From positions 53,949 to 117,948 of the forward strand of contig CAKOHW010000004.1 in the NCBI GenBank assembly GCA_934086185.1: 64,000 nucleotides of DNA, written 5' to 3'. The notes below the pieces were generated by a model. It ran no database searches. It saw only the letters and a list, made by a program, of their open reading frames with translations, and was not told the origin of the DNA. Numbering within the stretch: position 1 is the stretch's first letter; every line of letters starts with the position of its first letter. Positions 27,680-35,984 of the stretch are shown in pieces. The position numbers and the translations under genes are program-made. This DNA is from an uncultured Bacilli bacterium (GTDB lineage: Bacteria > Bacillota_I > Bacilli_A > RF39 > UBA660).

Positions 27680-28609
27680 TTGTTAATTAGATTAGGGTAT
27701 GCTTGTATTAGTAATGTATTAAATTTAAGTTCATCTAAAACTATTACTTTATCTTATTATAAAAGAATAAATAATAAATTAAGAAAGGATAAAATAAGTA
27801 ATATAATAGAAAATAATTTAGATAGTTTGTGTGAAATAATTAAATATAATATAAAGAATGATATACATTTTTTTAGAATTACTGCTAAATTAATTCCATT
27901 AATGGATATTGTAGGTATTGATTCAAGTAAATATAAAAAGAAATTTAATTATATTGGTAGGTTAATTAGAGATAGTAATATGAGAGTTAGTACACATATA
28001 GATCAATATTGTGTATTAAATAGTATAAATAATGAAGTAGTTTTAAATAGTATTAATTTATTAAATGATTTAGTTAAAGTTATGGATATGTTTAATGTTA
28101 AATATGATTTAATAATGCATGTTGGTTCTAAAAGTGGTGGTATAAAACAAAGTATAGATAGATTTATAAATAATTTTAATTTGTTAGATGTTAAAGTTAA
28201 AAGACGAATTGTATTAGAAAATGATGATAAAAGTTTTAATGTTTATCAAACTTTAAAATTGTGTGAGAAATTAAATATTCCTATGTGTTTAGATATACAT
28301 CATCATTATTGTAATAAGTGTAGTAAAGATATTTGTTTTTATATTGATAGAATATATAATACTTGGAATAATAGAACATGTAAAATACATATATCTTCTA
28401 TGAAGAGTAAAAAAGAGTATAGAGCACATAATAATTATATAAATTATTTAGATTTCATAAAGTTAATAGATATTATTAGAAATAAGAATATTAATACTGA
28501 TATTATGTTGGAAGCAAAAGAAAAAGATATTGCATTATTTAAGTTAGTTATGGAATTAAAGTATAAAAGTGATTTTAAATTTATAGATAATAGTAGTTTT
28601 ATAGTTTAA
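27680..28609 (+). CDS. uvsE: UV damage endonuclease (UvsE/UVDE)
   Basis: 309 residues with the UVDE TIM-barrel pattern: MLIRLGYAC at the start, RITAKLIPLMD (about 75-85), RVSTHIDQYCVLNS, DLIMHVGSKSGGI, RRIVLENDD and MCLDIHHHYCN. These supply the His, Glu and Asp metal ligands. The enzyme nicks DNA 5' of UV photoproducts as an alternative to nucleotide excision repair. Translation most likely starts at TTG 27680, with GGTGAT five bases upstream; no ATG fits. Confidence 0.88.
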   Translation: MLIRLGYACISNVLNLSSSKTITLSYYKRINNKLRKDKISNIIENNLDSLCEIIKYNIKNDIHFFRITAKLIPLMDIVGIDSSKYKKKFNYIGRLIRDSNMRVSTHIDQYCVLNSINNEVVLNSINLLNDLVKVMDMFNVKYDLIMHVGSKSGGIKQSIDRFINNFNLLDVKVKRRIVLENDDKSFNVYQTLKLCEKLNIPMCLDIHHHYCNKCSKDICFYIDRIYNTWNNRTCKIHISSMKSKKEYRAHNNYINYLDFIKLIDIIRNKNINTDIMLEAKEKDIALFKLVMELKYKSDFKFIDNSSFIV

Positions 28610-28720
28610 TAATTTTTATTATTTTATAATATAATAAAATAGTTAGAATATGTAAATAATATTACTCGATTTTACAATAGTTAAAAATTGTGTTATAATT
28701 CTTCATACCGAGGTGAATTT

Positions 28721-29224
28721 ATGAGTAAACAAAACGATATTAGTTTTGATGATATAGCAAAAGATATATTAAATGGTAAAAAGTTTAATGTTTTAGATAA
28801 AGAAGTACATCATGGTATAACAAGATATTCTCATATTATGAGAGTTAGTAAAGCAACTTATAATATAACAAAAAAACTAAAAATGGATTATGTATCCGCA
28901 ACAAGAGCAGCATTATTACATGATTATTATACTGAGAAAGATTTAAGCGATGTTGAAGGTTTATATAATAGATGGAAAGATCATCCAGAAATAGCATATA
29001 ATAATGCTAAAGAAGAATTTAATTTAAATGATAAAGAAAAAAATATGATTGAATCTCATATGTTTCCAATGGGCAATATAATGCCTAAATATAAAGAAAG
29101 TTGGACTTTATCTTTAATAGATAAAGGTATTTCAACTTATGAACAATATAAAAATAATTGGAAACCTATTATTGGAGTATATATAATATTTGTTATCAAT
29201 ATGATAATGTTTGGACAAAAATAA
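28721..29224 (+). CDS. HD-domain phosphohydrolase-like protein
   Basis: 167 residues with the HD metal motif spread as H in HGITRYSHIMRVS, then ALLHDYY (about residues 60-70), and later ESHMFPM. This is an HD superfamily hydrolase. The end is hydrophobic (IIGVYIIFVINMIMF), a possible membrane anchor. The ATG at 28721 has GAGGTGA upstream and TATAAT lies at 28693. The substrate is unknown. It is the last chromosomal gene before the integrated element. Confidence 0.75.
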   Translation: MSKQNDISFDDIAKDILNGKKFNVLDKEVHHGITRYSHIMRVSKATYNITKKLKMDYVSATRAALLHDYYTEKDLSDVEGLYNRWKDHPEIAYNNAKEEFNLNDKEKNMIESHMFPMGNIMPKYKESWTLSLIDKGISTYEQYKNNWKPIIGVYIIFVINMIMFGQK

Positions 29225-29261
29225 TGTTCAAACTTTTTTGTTTGTGATAGAATATTAATAT

Positions 29262-29301
29262 GTCCTCGTAGCTCAGTAGGATAGAGCAATCGCCTCCTAA
29301 G
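29262..29301 (+). pseudogene. 5' half of tRNA-Arg(CCU), split by the element
   Basis: Acceptor strand GTCCTCG, D-arm (AGCTCAGTAGGATAGAGC) and anticodon 5' stem and loop (ATCGC CTCCTAA G) are intact. Then the sequence leaves the tRNA. The matching 3' half is at 36135-36180. Joined at CCTCCTAAG they give a normal 74-base tRNA-Arg(CCU) with acceptor GTCCTCG/CGGGGAC fully paired. Confidence 0.9.
29293..29301 (+). repeat. attL core
   Basis: CCTCCTAAG, the anticodon-loop sequence shared with attR at 36135-36143. Confidence 0.85.
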
Positions 29302-29356
29302 TAAGTGGCTATGAGGAAAACATAAAAATAATTCCTTGCAAAGCAAGGAAATACCT

Positions 29357-29433
29357 GTCCTTGTAACTCAGTTGGATAGAGTATCCCTCTCCTAAAGGGA
29401 AAGTCGGAGGTTCAAATCCTCTCAAGGACACCA
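29357..29433 (+). tRNA. Element-borne tRNA-Arg(CCU)
   Basis: A complete cloverleaf. Acceptor GTCCTTG pairs with CAAGGAC, D-arm is ACTCAGTTGGATAGAGT, anticodon stem TCCCT/AGGGA with loop CTCCTAA gives CCU, T-arm is GGAGGTTCAAATCCTC, and CCA is encoded (29431-29433). It differs from the split host tRNA in all stems but has the same anticodon. A hairpin TTCCTTG/CAAGGAA lies just upstream (29332-29350). Confidence 0.96.
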
Positions 29434-29445
29434 TTTTTGATTATA

Positions 29446-29480
29446 AAAGTCTTGAAATTAAGGGGTTTCAAGACTTTTTT
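29446..29480 (+). terminator. Terminator after the element tRNA-Arg
   Basis: AAAGTCTTGAAA pairs with TTTCAAGACTTT, followed by Ts. Confidence 0.85.
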
Positions 29481-29536
29481 ACATATTTAAAAAAGTGTTA
29501 TAAACTATCACAACTTGACACAAGGTGTCCTCTAGT

Positions 29537-29644
29537 TTGGCACTTTTTATGGCACTCGTTGAATATTCAATAATTATCTATCAAAGTATTATAAATAAAG
29601 GGCAAAATACTTATGAGTGTTTTAAAAGTTGTTTGAAATGGCAC
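29537..29644 (+). repeat. Left-end GGCAC repeats (putative integrase arm sites)
   Basis: GGCAC occurs at 29539, 29551 and 29640 in the same orientation, each preceded by TT or AT and mostly followed by T or C. Three more copies in the same orientation lie near the right end. The surrounding 29481-29701 has no gene. Confidence 0.5.
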
Positions 29645-29701
29645 TTTTTTACTAAAAAAAGATAAAAATGTATTAAAATTATTAATAGTAAAGGTGGAAA
29701 A

Positions 29702-29932
29702 ATGAAAGATAAGCAATTTAAAGATTTAAGATTTAATATAACTCAAGATATGAATAATATGATTATTGAAATAATAGTTATAAGACAATTATTAAAAGAA
29801 AATAAGGTTAGTAAGAAAGATAGAAAACTTGTTGAAAAAGAGTTGAAAGAATTAACCGATTTATTTGTATTAGAGTTTAGAAAAAATAATGTTGAAGAAA
29901 GAAAATTGTATAATGATTTAATGAATAAGTAA
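29702..29932 (+). CDS. Small charged protein of unknown function
   Basis: 76 residues, very rich in Lys, Glu and Asn and probably all helical (VSKKDRKLVEKELKEL). AAAGGTGG precedes the ATG. It is alone on the plus strand near the left end of the element. Not recognised; it might be a structural or antitoxin-like accessory protein, without proof. Confidence 0.6.
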   Translation: MKDKQFKDLRFNITQDMNNMIIEIIVIRQLLKENKVSKKDRKLVEKELKELTDLFVLEFRKNNVEERKLYNDLMNK

Positions 29933-29974
29933 AAAAATAAGAGAGATAAGCAATTAAAACTTATCTCTCTTTAA

Positions 29975-30304
29975 TTATTTACAACCATTATTTTTTGTCC
30001 TTTTTGTTGTTGTCTTTCCATAACCTAATTCAACAAGATTAGAATATCTACAACCAGCACAATTAACTGCTATTTGTTGTTTAGGGTCTTTTTGAAACTC
30101 CCAAATAATTTCATCAAAACACTCTCTAAATAATTGCATAAACTCTTTTCTTTTGCTTTCGTGTTCTTCTAACATTTTATTATAATTTTCAATACCATTG
30201 TCAATTATAAAGTTTAAATCATATTCAAGACTATTCTTATTAGGCTCTGTTAGTCCTAATAAATCTTCAATATCTAAATCAATACTAATCTTTTTATCTT
30301 TCAT
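29975..30304 (-). CDS. Unknown element protein with cysteine pair
   Basis: 109 residues, acidic N-terminal half (SIDLDIEDLLGLTEP), helical middle and a C-terminal CAGCRYSNLVELGYG, a single CxxC-like site perhaps for metal. The start overlaps the end of the small HTH gene by 11 bases, so the two are cotranscribed and translationally coupled. Not recognised. Confidence 0.65.
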   Translation of the reverse strand: MKDKKISIDLDIEDLLGLTEPNKNSLEYDLNFIIDNGIENYNKMLEEHESKRKEFMQLFRECFDEIIWEFQKDPKQQIAVNCAGCRYSNLVELGYGKTTTKRTKNNGCK

Positions 30305-30470
30305 TTTTAACCCCCAATGAACTTACAAATCTTTTTAATTCTTCATCACTAACTATATATTGTCTTCCTATAAACTTTCCTTTTAACTTATGTTCTTTTA
30401 TAAGTGTTCTTAAATAAGGTATAGGTGTTAGTAAAATCTCACTAACTTGTTTTAAATTGTAAAACTTCAC
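30294..30470 (-). CDS. Small HTH (excisionase/MerR-like) DNA-binding protein
   Basis: 58 residues from a GTG with AGGGAG about ten bases upstream. The sequence KFYNLKQVSEILLTPIPYLRTLIKEHKLKGKFIGRQYIVSDEELKRF-like layout (winged HTH_17 pattern: helix, turn, recognition helix, then a G-R-x-Y wing) matches excisionase-type binders. It is the first gene of a two-gene minus-strand operon in the element. It probably controls element genes or recombination direction together with the protein at 34568. Confidence 0.7.
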   Translation of the reverse strand: MKFYNLKQVSEILLTPIPYLRTLIKEHKLKGKFIGRQYIVSDEELKRFVSSLGVKNER

Positions 30471-30667
30471 TTTGTATCATCTCCCTACATATTAGTAGCA
30501 AGATGATTATGAGAATACAAAAAGTTATTGATAGTATATATATAATAGTTATATAGTGAAACGAACGAAAAAATCAAAGAATAATCAAATTAGAATATAC
30601 CTAAAAAACACCATTTTCCGCTATCTTCCTGTTTTGAAAATATCTTTTTAGTATATTTATATTACTC

Positions 30668-30703
30668 GGGGCTAAAAGTGTCTAAAATAGGGCTAAAAAT
30701 GTC
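30668..30703 (+). repeat. Two direct repeats with 21-base period
   Basis: GGGGCTAAAAGTGTC and AGGGCTAAAAATGTC start 21 bases apart, two helical turns, in the gene-free stretch 30471-30835. This is a likely protein-binding site for the element. The rest of that stretch shows nothing else I can support. Confidence 0.45.
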
Positions 30704-30835
30704 GGTGTTTTATTTAATGGTGGGGATTGGGTAAAATAAAAAAAAGGTATTTTGTTCTCTAAAAGGTATATGTGCTCTAAATTAGATTTAGAAAAATAAA
30801 AAAAGCATATAGCAATTACTATATACTTATATAAC

Positions 30836-30916
30836 TTATTTTTTTCTTTTTTTATCTATAATTATTGCACCAATAATAACAACTGCTATTAATAGTATAA
30901 TAAGCATAAAAATCAT
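30836..30916 (-). CDS. Tiny single-span membrane peptide
   Basis: 26 residues: one hydrophobic helix (MLIILLIAVVIIGAIII) ending in DKKRKK. AGGAGTGTG lies six bases before its ATG, and it starts 15 bases after the zinc-ribbon gene, so the pair forms an operon. It is too short for family assignment. It could be a toxin-like peptide or a partner of the zinc-ribbon membrane protein. Confidence 0.6.
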   Translation of the reverse strand: MIFMLIILLIAVVIIGAIIIDKKRKK

Positions 30917-30930
30917 TTTAATCACACTCC

Positions 30931-31548
30931 TTATTTTTTCTTGGTTAATAAAGCAATTATTATAACTACTAATAATGTAAATAGCATTGAAATCTTTATA
31001 TTTAAATGTAAAACATAAAATGAAGCAAGCATTATTCCAATACCAATTAAACTTATTATAAGTGCTTTGTGTTTTTCAAAAATATTAGATGTTTCTATTT
31101 CTTTTGTTGATATTGTATTTTCATCACATTTTCTAATATTACCAACAATACATCTACCTGTTGAATTAGACCAACTACCTTTTGCTAATATCTCAATTTC
31201 TATAATTTCATCATTTTCATTAATAATAAATTGCTTTCCATCACTGGCATTTGATACAGCCATAGGTGTAAATACATCTCCGTGTCTTACTCCAGTATTA
31301 AGTCCTATATAATGTGTACCACTTGGCAATTCTAATTCTATTGTTTTATTAGCACCAACTCCAATTTCTCCCACAGGTTGATTATCAATAAAAACACTTG
31401 TTCTTAATGCTAAATGAAAGCATTTTTTAATAATAATTTTTTTCTTTGGCAAAGTGCTTTCATCATTGATAGGGCAACCACAATTAGGACAAGATTTTGC
31501 TTTGCTACTTATTTCTTTTCCACACTCACTACATTTAATTAAAGCCAT
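30931..31548 (-). CDS. Zinc-ribbon membrane protein of the element
   Basis: 205 residues. The N-terminal zinc ribbon is C6/C9 and C20/C23 (MALIKCSECGKEIS..AKSCPNCG). A beta-rich middle domain (residues about 38-130) includes VFIDNQPVGEIGVGANKTIELELPSG-type strands that resemble PEGA-like folds. Two hydrophobic segments close the protein (about 160-200). The same ribbon opens two host proteins at 46091 and 46831. AAAGGAG precedes the ATG. It is divergent from the XRE gene, which may repress it. Confidence 0.72.
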   Translation of the reverse strand: MALIKCSECGKEISSKAKSCPNCGCPINDESTLPKKKIIIKKCFHLALRTSVFIDNQPVGEIGVGANKTIELELPSGTHYIGLNTGVRHGDVFTPMAVSNASDGKQFIINENDEIIEIEILAKGSWSNSTGRCIVGNIRKCDENTISTKEIETSNIFEKHKALIISLIGIGIMLASFYVLHLNIKISMLFTLLVVIIIALLTKKK

Positions 31549-31650
31549 TTAGTTTACTCCTTTCATATTCTATTATATCACAAACCACTCCTATTTGTTG
31601 GGGTTAATTGATATTTTTTTATGAAATAATATTTGTATGGGGTGATACCA

Positions 31651-31923
31651 ATGGCGAGTATATCAAAAGAAGATAACAATTATGTGTATTATTGGGTTGG
31701 TAAGAACATTAAAAAGTATCGTAAACAAAAGGGTATAACTCAAAAACAGTTAGCCGAACAATGTAGTTATAGTGAAAACTTTATTGGCGATTTAGAAAAC
31801 AATACTTTTAAAACTTGTTCTTTAAATACTCTTTACTATATATCTAAAAAATTAGGTATTCATATGAAAGATTTATTTGATGAATTAGAAGAAGACATAA
31901 AAAATAAGAGTGATGAAGACTAA
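31651..31923 (+). CDS. XRE-family repressor of the element
   Basis: 90 residues. The HTH is KNIKKYRKQKGITQKQLAEQ followed by a SYSENFIGDLENN recognition helix, and then an acidic C-terminus. It is a Cro/CI-type regulator. The ATG at 31651 has GGGGTGAT five bases upstream. It is divergent from the zinc-ribbon operon with about 100 shared upstream bases. The 3' end, including the hairpin AAGAGTGAT...ATCACTCTT, resembles that of the XRE gene at 36238. Confidence 0.85.
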   Translation: MASISKEDNNYVYYWVGKNIKKYRKQKGITQKQLAEQCSYSENFIGDLENNTFKTCSLNTLYYISKKLGIHMKDLFDELEEDIKNKSDED

Positions 31924-32351
31924 ATAATCTTTATCACTCTTTTAATATATATAAACATCTTATTATAAAGCAAAATAAGGTGGTGTGTTCAACTAAAAAT
32001 ATTATTTTAAGTTTTTATATTATATATACCTAAATATCGTTTATATAAGTATTTAAAGGTTGGTTAAGTATTTTATATCTTTTGTTAATATTTATACTTT
32101 ACAAAAGGTATCTAATATATTTTATAATAATTATATCTTATGGAAGATAATTTATATTATTATATATTTAACTTAATATATATTATTTTATTAAATATAT
32201 TTATATATATTATTTTTATTAATTTACTTAATAGTATCTTTCATTAGATAAAATTATAAAAATATTAATTACTCTATATATAATTATATGTATGAAGTAT
32301 AATTAGTCAAATAAAAAAGAATAGACTTAATATAAGTCCACTCCATAGAGA
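31924..32351. other. Extremely AT-rich gene-free stretch in the element
   Basis: 428 bases, almost only A and T between about 32010 and 32290, with many short A/T palindromes and no ORF with a ribosome site. A hairpin terminator for the XRE gene lies at the left edge (to about 31943), and a possible terminator for the minus-strand operon lies at the right. It could be an origin or a strand-opening site; nothing specific is visible. Confidence 0.4.
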
Positions 32352-32804
32352 TTAAATATTATTTAATAGATTATAAAACTTATCTAACATATCTTTCATT
32401 TCATTAGGTATAGTATTTAATTTATTTAATGATTTCTTTATATCTAGTATATTTCCTATTAGTACCCTTAATGTTATTTCTTCATAAGCTGTTTTAATAT
32501 CATATTTATTTTTATAAGCATTAAATAAATTAGAGTTAGTAGATATTAAGTCTATTGTTCCATTAGTAATAAGTAATAGTAATAATAAACTTTTATATTT
32601 TTCTATTTCATCATTAGAATTAATATTAAAATTAAAATCTAAATCAAATAATTTATATGTATTTTCTAAATAAGGTATTATATATAACTTAACATTTTTA
32701 TCAGTATTCTCAATATTAATACTATTTGTTAAATAGTCTTGTTCTAAATTATGTTGTTTAATAAAATCATCACATAATAAATCTAATATATTTTGTTTTC
32801 TCAT
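32352..32804 (-). CDS. Unknown element protein (150 aa)
   Basis: 150 residues, acidic, Asn-rich and mainly helical, with no known motif. The start lies two bases beyond the stop of the upstream 304-residue gene, with GAAAGGA inside that gene as ribosome site. The two must act or be regulated together. Not recognised. Confidence 0.7.
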   Translation of the reverse strand: MRKQNILDLLCDDFIKQHNLEQDYLTNSINIENTDKNVKLYIIPYLENTYKLFDLDFNFNINSNDEIEKYKSLLLLLLITNGTIDLISTNSNLFNAYKNKYDIKTAYEEITLRVLIGNILDIKKSLNKLNTIPNEMKDMLDKFYNLLNNI

Positions 32805-32805
32805 A

Positions 32806-33720
32806 TTAACTATTCCTTTCGTATAAGTTTTTAAATTGTTCTATAAGTTCTTTAATATTTGAAAATGCTAAATCAATATTATCATTATCAATTAAATTAC
32901 TAATATCTTTTAATTTATTAAATACATTTATATAAGTTATATCTTTTACAAAGGAAATATCTTGATTTAAAAACTCTTTTAAGAAATAATTAAATAAGTT
33001 TACAAGGCATTTATCATTGTATATGTAATAATCTACCATTGAATTATTTAAGTCTTTAATTCTATTTAAAATATCAAATATGAAATATCTTTGCTCCGTA
33101 TCTTCATTAAGATTAATACCTGTTCTTTTTTCATAGGATATTATAAAATCGTTGTTTAATTGTTCTTGTTTATCTCTATCAAATAAAGTTGATGATTTTG
33201 GATCTAAATTATTTATTATTTTTAAATTAACTTTTTTAGGTAGTTTATCATTTGGCTTTTTAATATATGGCATATCTTTACTATCAACTAATTTATCAAA
33301 ATTAAGGTTATCAAGTATATTCATAAAATACTCGGTATCTTTTTCAAGACTTTTAAGATTATATTTAGTCTTTTTAGTTGTATATAATTCTTTCATCTCA
33401 TTTAATTCATCAAGTGTATTTTCTAAACTCTCATATATTAAAATACACTCACTATCATAACACTTTTTAATCTTGTTTTTATATTTGTTTAAATAAGCAT
33501 TTATTAAGCGCATTATATTATCTACTTTTTGATTAATAGGTATATAGTTTAAAGAAAATAAGATATTATTTAAACTAATATAAGTGTTATATGTTTCAAA
33601 TATCAATTCATATTGTAAGGGGTAGTCTTTAATTTTTATATTAAAAGCACTTTCAAACTTTTTAATATAAATAGACTTGTTAAAATATTTCTTATCTAAC
33701 TTGTTATGATATTTACCCAT
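32806..33720 (-). CDS. Unknown element protein (304 aa)
   Basis: 304 residues, soluble, strongly helical and rich in Lys, Asn and Asp. Near the middle, DPKSSTLFDRDKQEQLNNDF and YEKRTGINLNEDTEQRYFIFD look like surface loops. There are no membrane segments, nuclease motifs or Walker motifs. GGAG precedes the ATG. It is the largest cargo gene of the element and is paired with the 150-residue gene. Function unknown; the two-gene cargo position is where defence or toxin pairs often sit, which is only a suggestion. Confidence 0.7.
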   Translation of the reverse strand: MGKYHNKLDKKYFNKSIYIKKFESAFNIKIKDYPLQYELIFETYNTYISLNNILFSLNYIPINQKVDNIMRLINAYLNKYKNKIKKCYDSECILIYESLENTLDELNEMKELYTTKKTKYNLKSLEKDTEYFMNILDNLNFDKLVDSKDMPYIKKPNDKLPKKVNLKIINNLDPKSSTLFDRDKQEQLNNDFIISYEKRTGINLNEDTEQRYFIFDILNRIKDLNNSMVDYYIYNDKCLVNLFNYFLKEFLNQDISFVKDITYINVFNKLKDISNLIDNDNIDLAFSNIKELIEQFKNLYERNS

Positions 33721-33777
33721 AGTACCAACTCCATATATAAATTATAACACAAAAAAAGTTATCTTATCATAGACAAC

Positions 33778-33936
33778 TTAATCTTCAATAATAAAATATA
33801 AGCCTTTTTCATCAGTTTTAGTTTTTATATTAAACATTTTAAATAGTTCAAAACAATTTTCAACATTGTATCTTTCTTTATAATCTTTAAATATTCTTTC
33901 TAATTGGCTTAATGTATATCTTCTATTTTTTTTCAT
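33778..33936 (-). CDS. Small element protein (52 aa)
   Basis: 52 residues, MKKNRRYTLSQLERIFKDYK then a hydrophilic helical body. I chose the ATG at 33936 with GAAAGGA upstream; a longer frame exists but lacks a ribosome site. The opening RRYTLSQLERIF looks like a small DNA-binding or scaffold helix. Not recognised. Confidence 0.55.
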   Translation of the reverse strand: MKKNRRYTLSQLERIFKDYKERYNVENCFELFKMFNIKTKTDEKGLYFIIED

Positions 33937-34052
33937 AATTTTTAATTCCTTTCTTTCTATATAATTATTAATTGCCTTTACAAGCAAGATTAAACTTTTA
34001 AAGTCTAATCTTGCTTGTATAAGGTCTTTATTTGTTTTAACTAACTTTTAGA

Positions 34053-34289
34053 TTAGTCTAATTGAGTTATAATATCGTTTAGTTTTATAAAATCATCATA
34101 TTGCTTTTGAATAATCTTATAAAAACTATTTAATCTATTATCAAGATTATTTTTTGAATTATTGTTTTTAAACTCAAGATTAAGATATTTATAAAACTTA
34201 TTTAATTCTTTAGTGCTTAACTCTTTACCAGCATACTTATTAACCATAAGTTTTATCATTTCTTGTCTTATGTCTAAAATATCTATCAT
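34053..34289 (-). CDS. Small helical element protein (78 aa)
   Basis: 78 residues, all helical in appearance (RQEMIKLMVNKYAGKELSTKELNKFYKYL), with GAAAGGAG before the ATG. It is the first gene of the minus-strand cluster 34289-32352. Not recognised. Confidence 0.6.
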   Translation of the reverse strand: MIDILDIRQEMIKLMVNKYAGKELSTKELNKFYKYLNLEFKNNNSKNNLDNRLNSFYKIIQKQYDDFIKLNDIITQLD

Positions 34290-34460
34290 TTTAACAACTC
34301 CTTTCGTGATTTTACAAAACTCGTCGACTTGCTTTGTGATTTCATCATACTAGGTTTTTGAGTAAAAAAAAATAGTTTTTCATCAACTTTTTTGGGTTAT
34401 ATTTTACTTATTTTTGTCCGAAATAATTAATTTTTTTGCTCTTTTTTTCTTTATTTTCAA

Positions 34461-34490
34461 TACCCCATATTTTAAAAATGGGGCTTTTTT
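34461..34490 (+). terminator. Terminator or attenuator upstream of the excisionase
   Basis: CCCCAT pairs with ATGGGG, followed by CTTTTTT, on the plus strand. No plus-strand gene precedes it for over 2 kb, so it probably acts as a leader attenuator or a barrier protecting xis-int. Confidence 0.6.
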
Positions 34491-34529
34491 GGTTGCTCGT
34501 TTTGGTACCTCTTTTTAGGTATAGTGTAG

Positions 34530-34541
34530 TTGTTCGAACAA
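34530..34541. promoter_or_regulatory. 12-base palindrome upstream of the excisionase
   Basis: TTGTTCGAACAA is perfectly palindromic and lies 26 bases before the excisionase ATG, a likely operator for an element regulator. The half-sites point the wrong way for a LexA box. Confidence 0.45.
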
Positions 34542-34567
34542 GAAATATTTTGAAAGGAGCAACTTTT

Positions 34568-34765
34568 ATGACAAAGAAAATATGTGATATTCAAGAATTA
34601 TCAAGTTATTTAAAAATATCAGTATCAGAGATTAGAAAATTAGTAAGAAGTAAAAGAATACCACATTTTAGAATTGGTAATAGATTAAAATTTGATTTAG
34701 TAAAAATTAATTCTTGGGTTGAAGATTTAGAGGCACAAGAGGGAAAAAATCTATTATTTTTCTAG
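34568..34765 (+). CDS. Excisionase-like HTH protein
   Basis: 65 residues of the HTH_17/excisionase family: ICDIQELSSYLKISVSEIRKLV then RSKRIPHFRIGNRLKFD, the winged-helix pattern that binds att DNA. The ATG at 34568 has GAAAGGAG seven bases upstream. The integrase gene follows 87 bases downstream, the classic xis-int order. Confidence 0.85.
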   Translation: MTKKICDIQELSSYLKISVSEIRKLVRSKRIPHFRIGNRLKFDLVKINSWVEDLEAQEGKNLLFF

Positions 34766-34852
34766 GAAAAAAGGGCAAAATATGATATAATTATATTAGA
34801 TAATTATTGAAGTATTTTGCTCGTAAGATTATTGAAAGGAGTTAAAAATCTT

Positions 34853-35983
34853 ATGAGTATAACAAGATTATCAAATAATAAATATAAAATAATTATTGAA
34901 CTAGGTTATGACATTTTAGGTAATAGAAAAAGATTAACAAAGACTGTCAATGGCACTAAAAATGAGGCAATTAAAATTGAAGCCGATTTAAAAAGCAAAT
35001 ATTATCATATAGGAAAAGCAAACAATATAAGTGATTTAACATTTGAAGAATATAGCCAAATATTCCTATCAAAATATTGTGATAAAATCAGTTTAGTTAC
35101 AAAAGATGGCTACGAAAAATCACTTAAAAGAATATTGCCGATAATAGGAAAGATTAAACTTAATAAGATAACTCCACTTGTATTAGATAATATGTATCAA
35201 AAATTAAAGATAGGAAAAAATAATCAAGTGTTAGGTTATCACTCTATGTATGGCTATTATAAACTTATTAATGTAATGTTTAATCAAGCCATTAAATGGG
35301 AAGTGTTAGATAAAAACCCTAATTTAAAAGCCAATAAACCTAAAAGAGAAAAAGCCGAAAGAAAGTATTATGATTTAGAACAAGTACAAAAGTTATTATC
35401 TTGTTTAGAGTATGAAAATATTAAATATAGAACTCTTATAACTCTTGCATTAGATAGTGGAGCAAGAAGAAGTGAAATATGTGCTTTAAGGTGGAGTGAT
35501 ATTGATTTTGATACTAACTTAATGAGAATTGATAAATCTTTAAAGGTTATTAGAGGTGTTGTTGATGAGGCAACAACTAAAACTGAAAGTTCTAAAAGAG
35601 AAATAATGTTAAGTAATCCAACCATTGACTTATTAAAGGAGTATAAAGAGTGGCAAGATAATTATATTAAATGGGTTGGCAAGAAATGGAAAGGTACTAA
35701 TAGAGTATTTATATCTCAATATGGAGATTATATGCACCCTAGCACTTGCGACCATATAATGAGAAAAATAGTTAAAAAATATGAGTTAGCCCCTATATGC
35801 TTTCACGAATTAAGACATACTTCGGCTAGTATCTTAATACATAAAGGTATAAACCCTAAAGCAGTAAGTCAAAGATTAGGTCATGCCGATACAAGTATCA
35901 CAATGGAAATATATTCACATACTTTTGATATAACCAAAAAAGAAAGTGCTATGGTTTTTGATGAAGTATTGAAAAAAGCATAA
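34853..35983 (+). CDS. int: Tyrosine-recombinase integrase
   Basis: 376 residues. The N-terminal arm-binding beta domain (1-60) is followed by a SAM-like core-binding domain (65-150). The catalytic domain has Arg205 in SGARRSEI, H318-E-L-R321-H in CFHELRHTSAS, RLGHAD and the nucleophile Tyr354 in MEIYSHTF. It is intact, of the Tn916/phage type. I chose the ATG at 34853 with GAAAGGAG upstream instead of the TTG at 34817. The gene ends about 150 bases from attR. Confidence 0.95.
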   Translation: MSITRLSNNKYKIIIELGYDILGNRKRLTKTVNGTKNEAIKIEADLKSKYYHIGKANNISDLTFEEYSQIFLSKYCDKISLVTKDGYEKSLKRILPIIGKIKLNKITPLVLDNMYQKLKIGKNNQVLGYHSMYGYYKLINVMFNQAIKWEVLDKNPNLKANKPKREKAERKYYDLEQVQKLLSCLEYENIKYRTLITLALDSGARRSEICALRWSDIDFDTNLMRIDKSLKVIRGVVDEATTKTESSKREIMLSNPTIDLLKEYKEWQDNYIKWVGKKWKGTNRVFISQYGDYMHPSTCDHIMRKIVKKYELAPICFHELRHTSASILIHKGINPKAVSQRLGHADTSITMEIYSHTFDITKKESAMVFDEVLKKA

Positions 35984-35984
35984 A

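Noticed and set aside
29262..29320. Left junction forming a functional short tRNA
   Set aside because: TCCTCGT can pair with ATGAGGA downstream, but there is no T-arm and no proper anticodon 3' stem; probably chance.
34530..34541. SOS box upstream of the excisionase
   Set aside because: TTGTTCGAACAA is palindromic but the half-sites are abutting and in reverse order relative to the Gram-positive LexA box.
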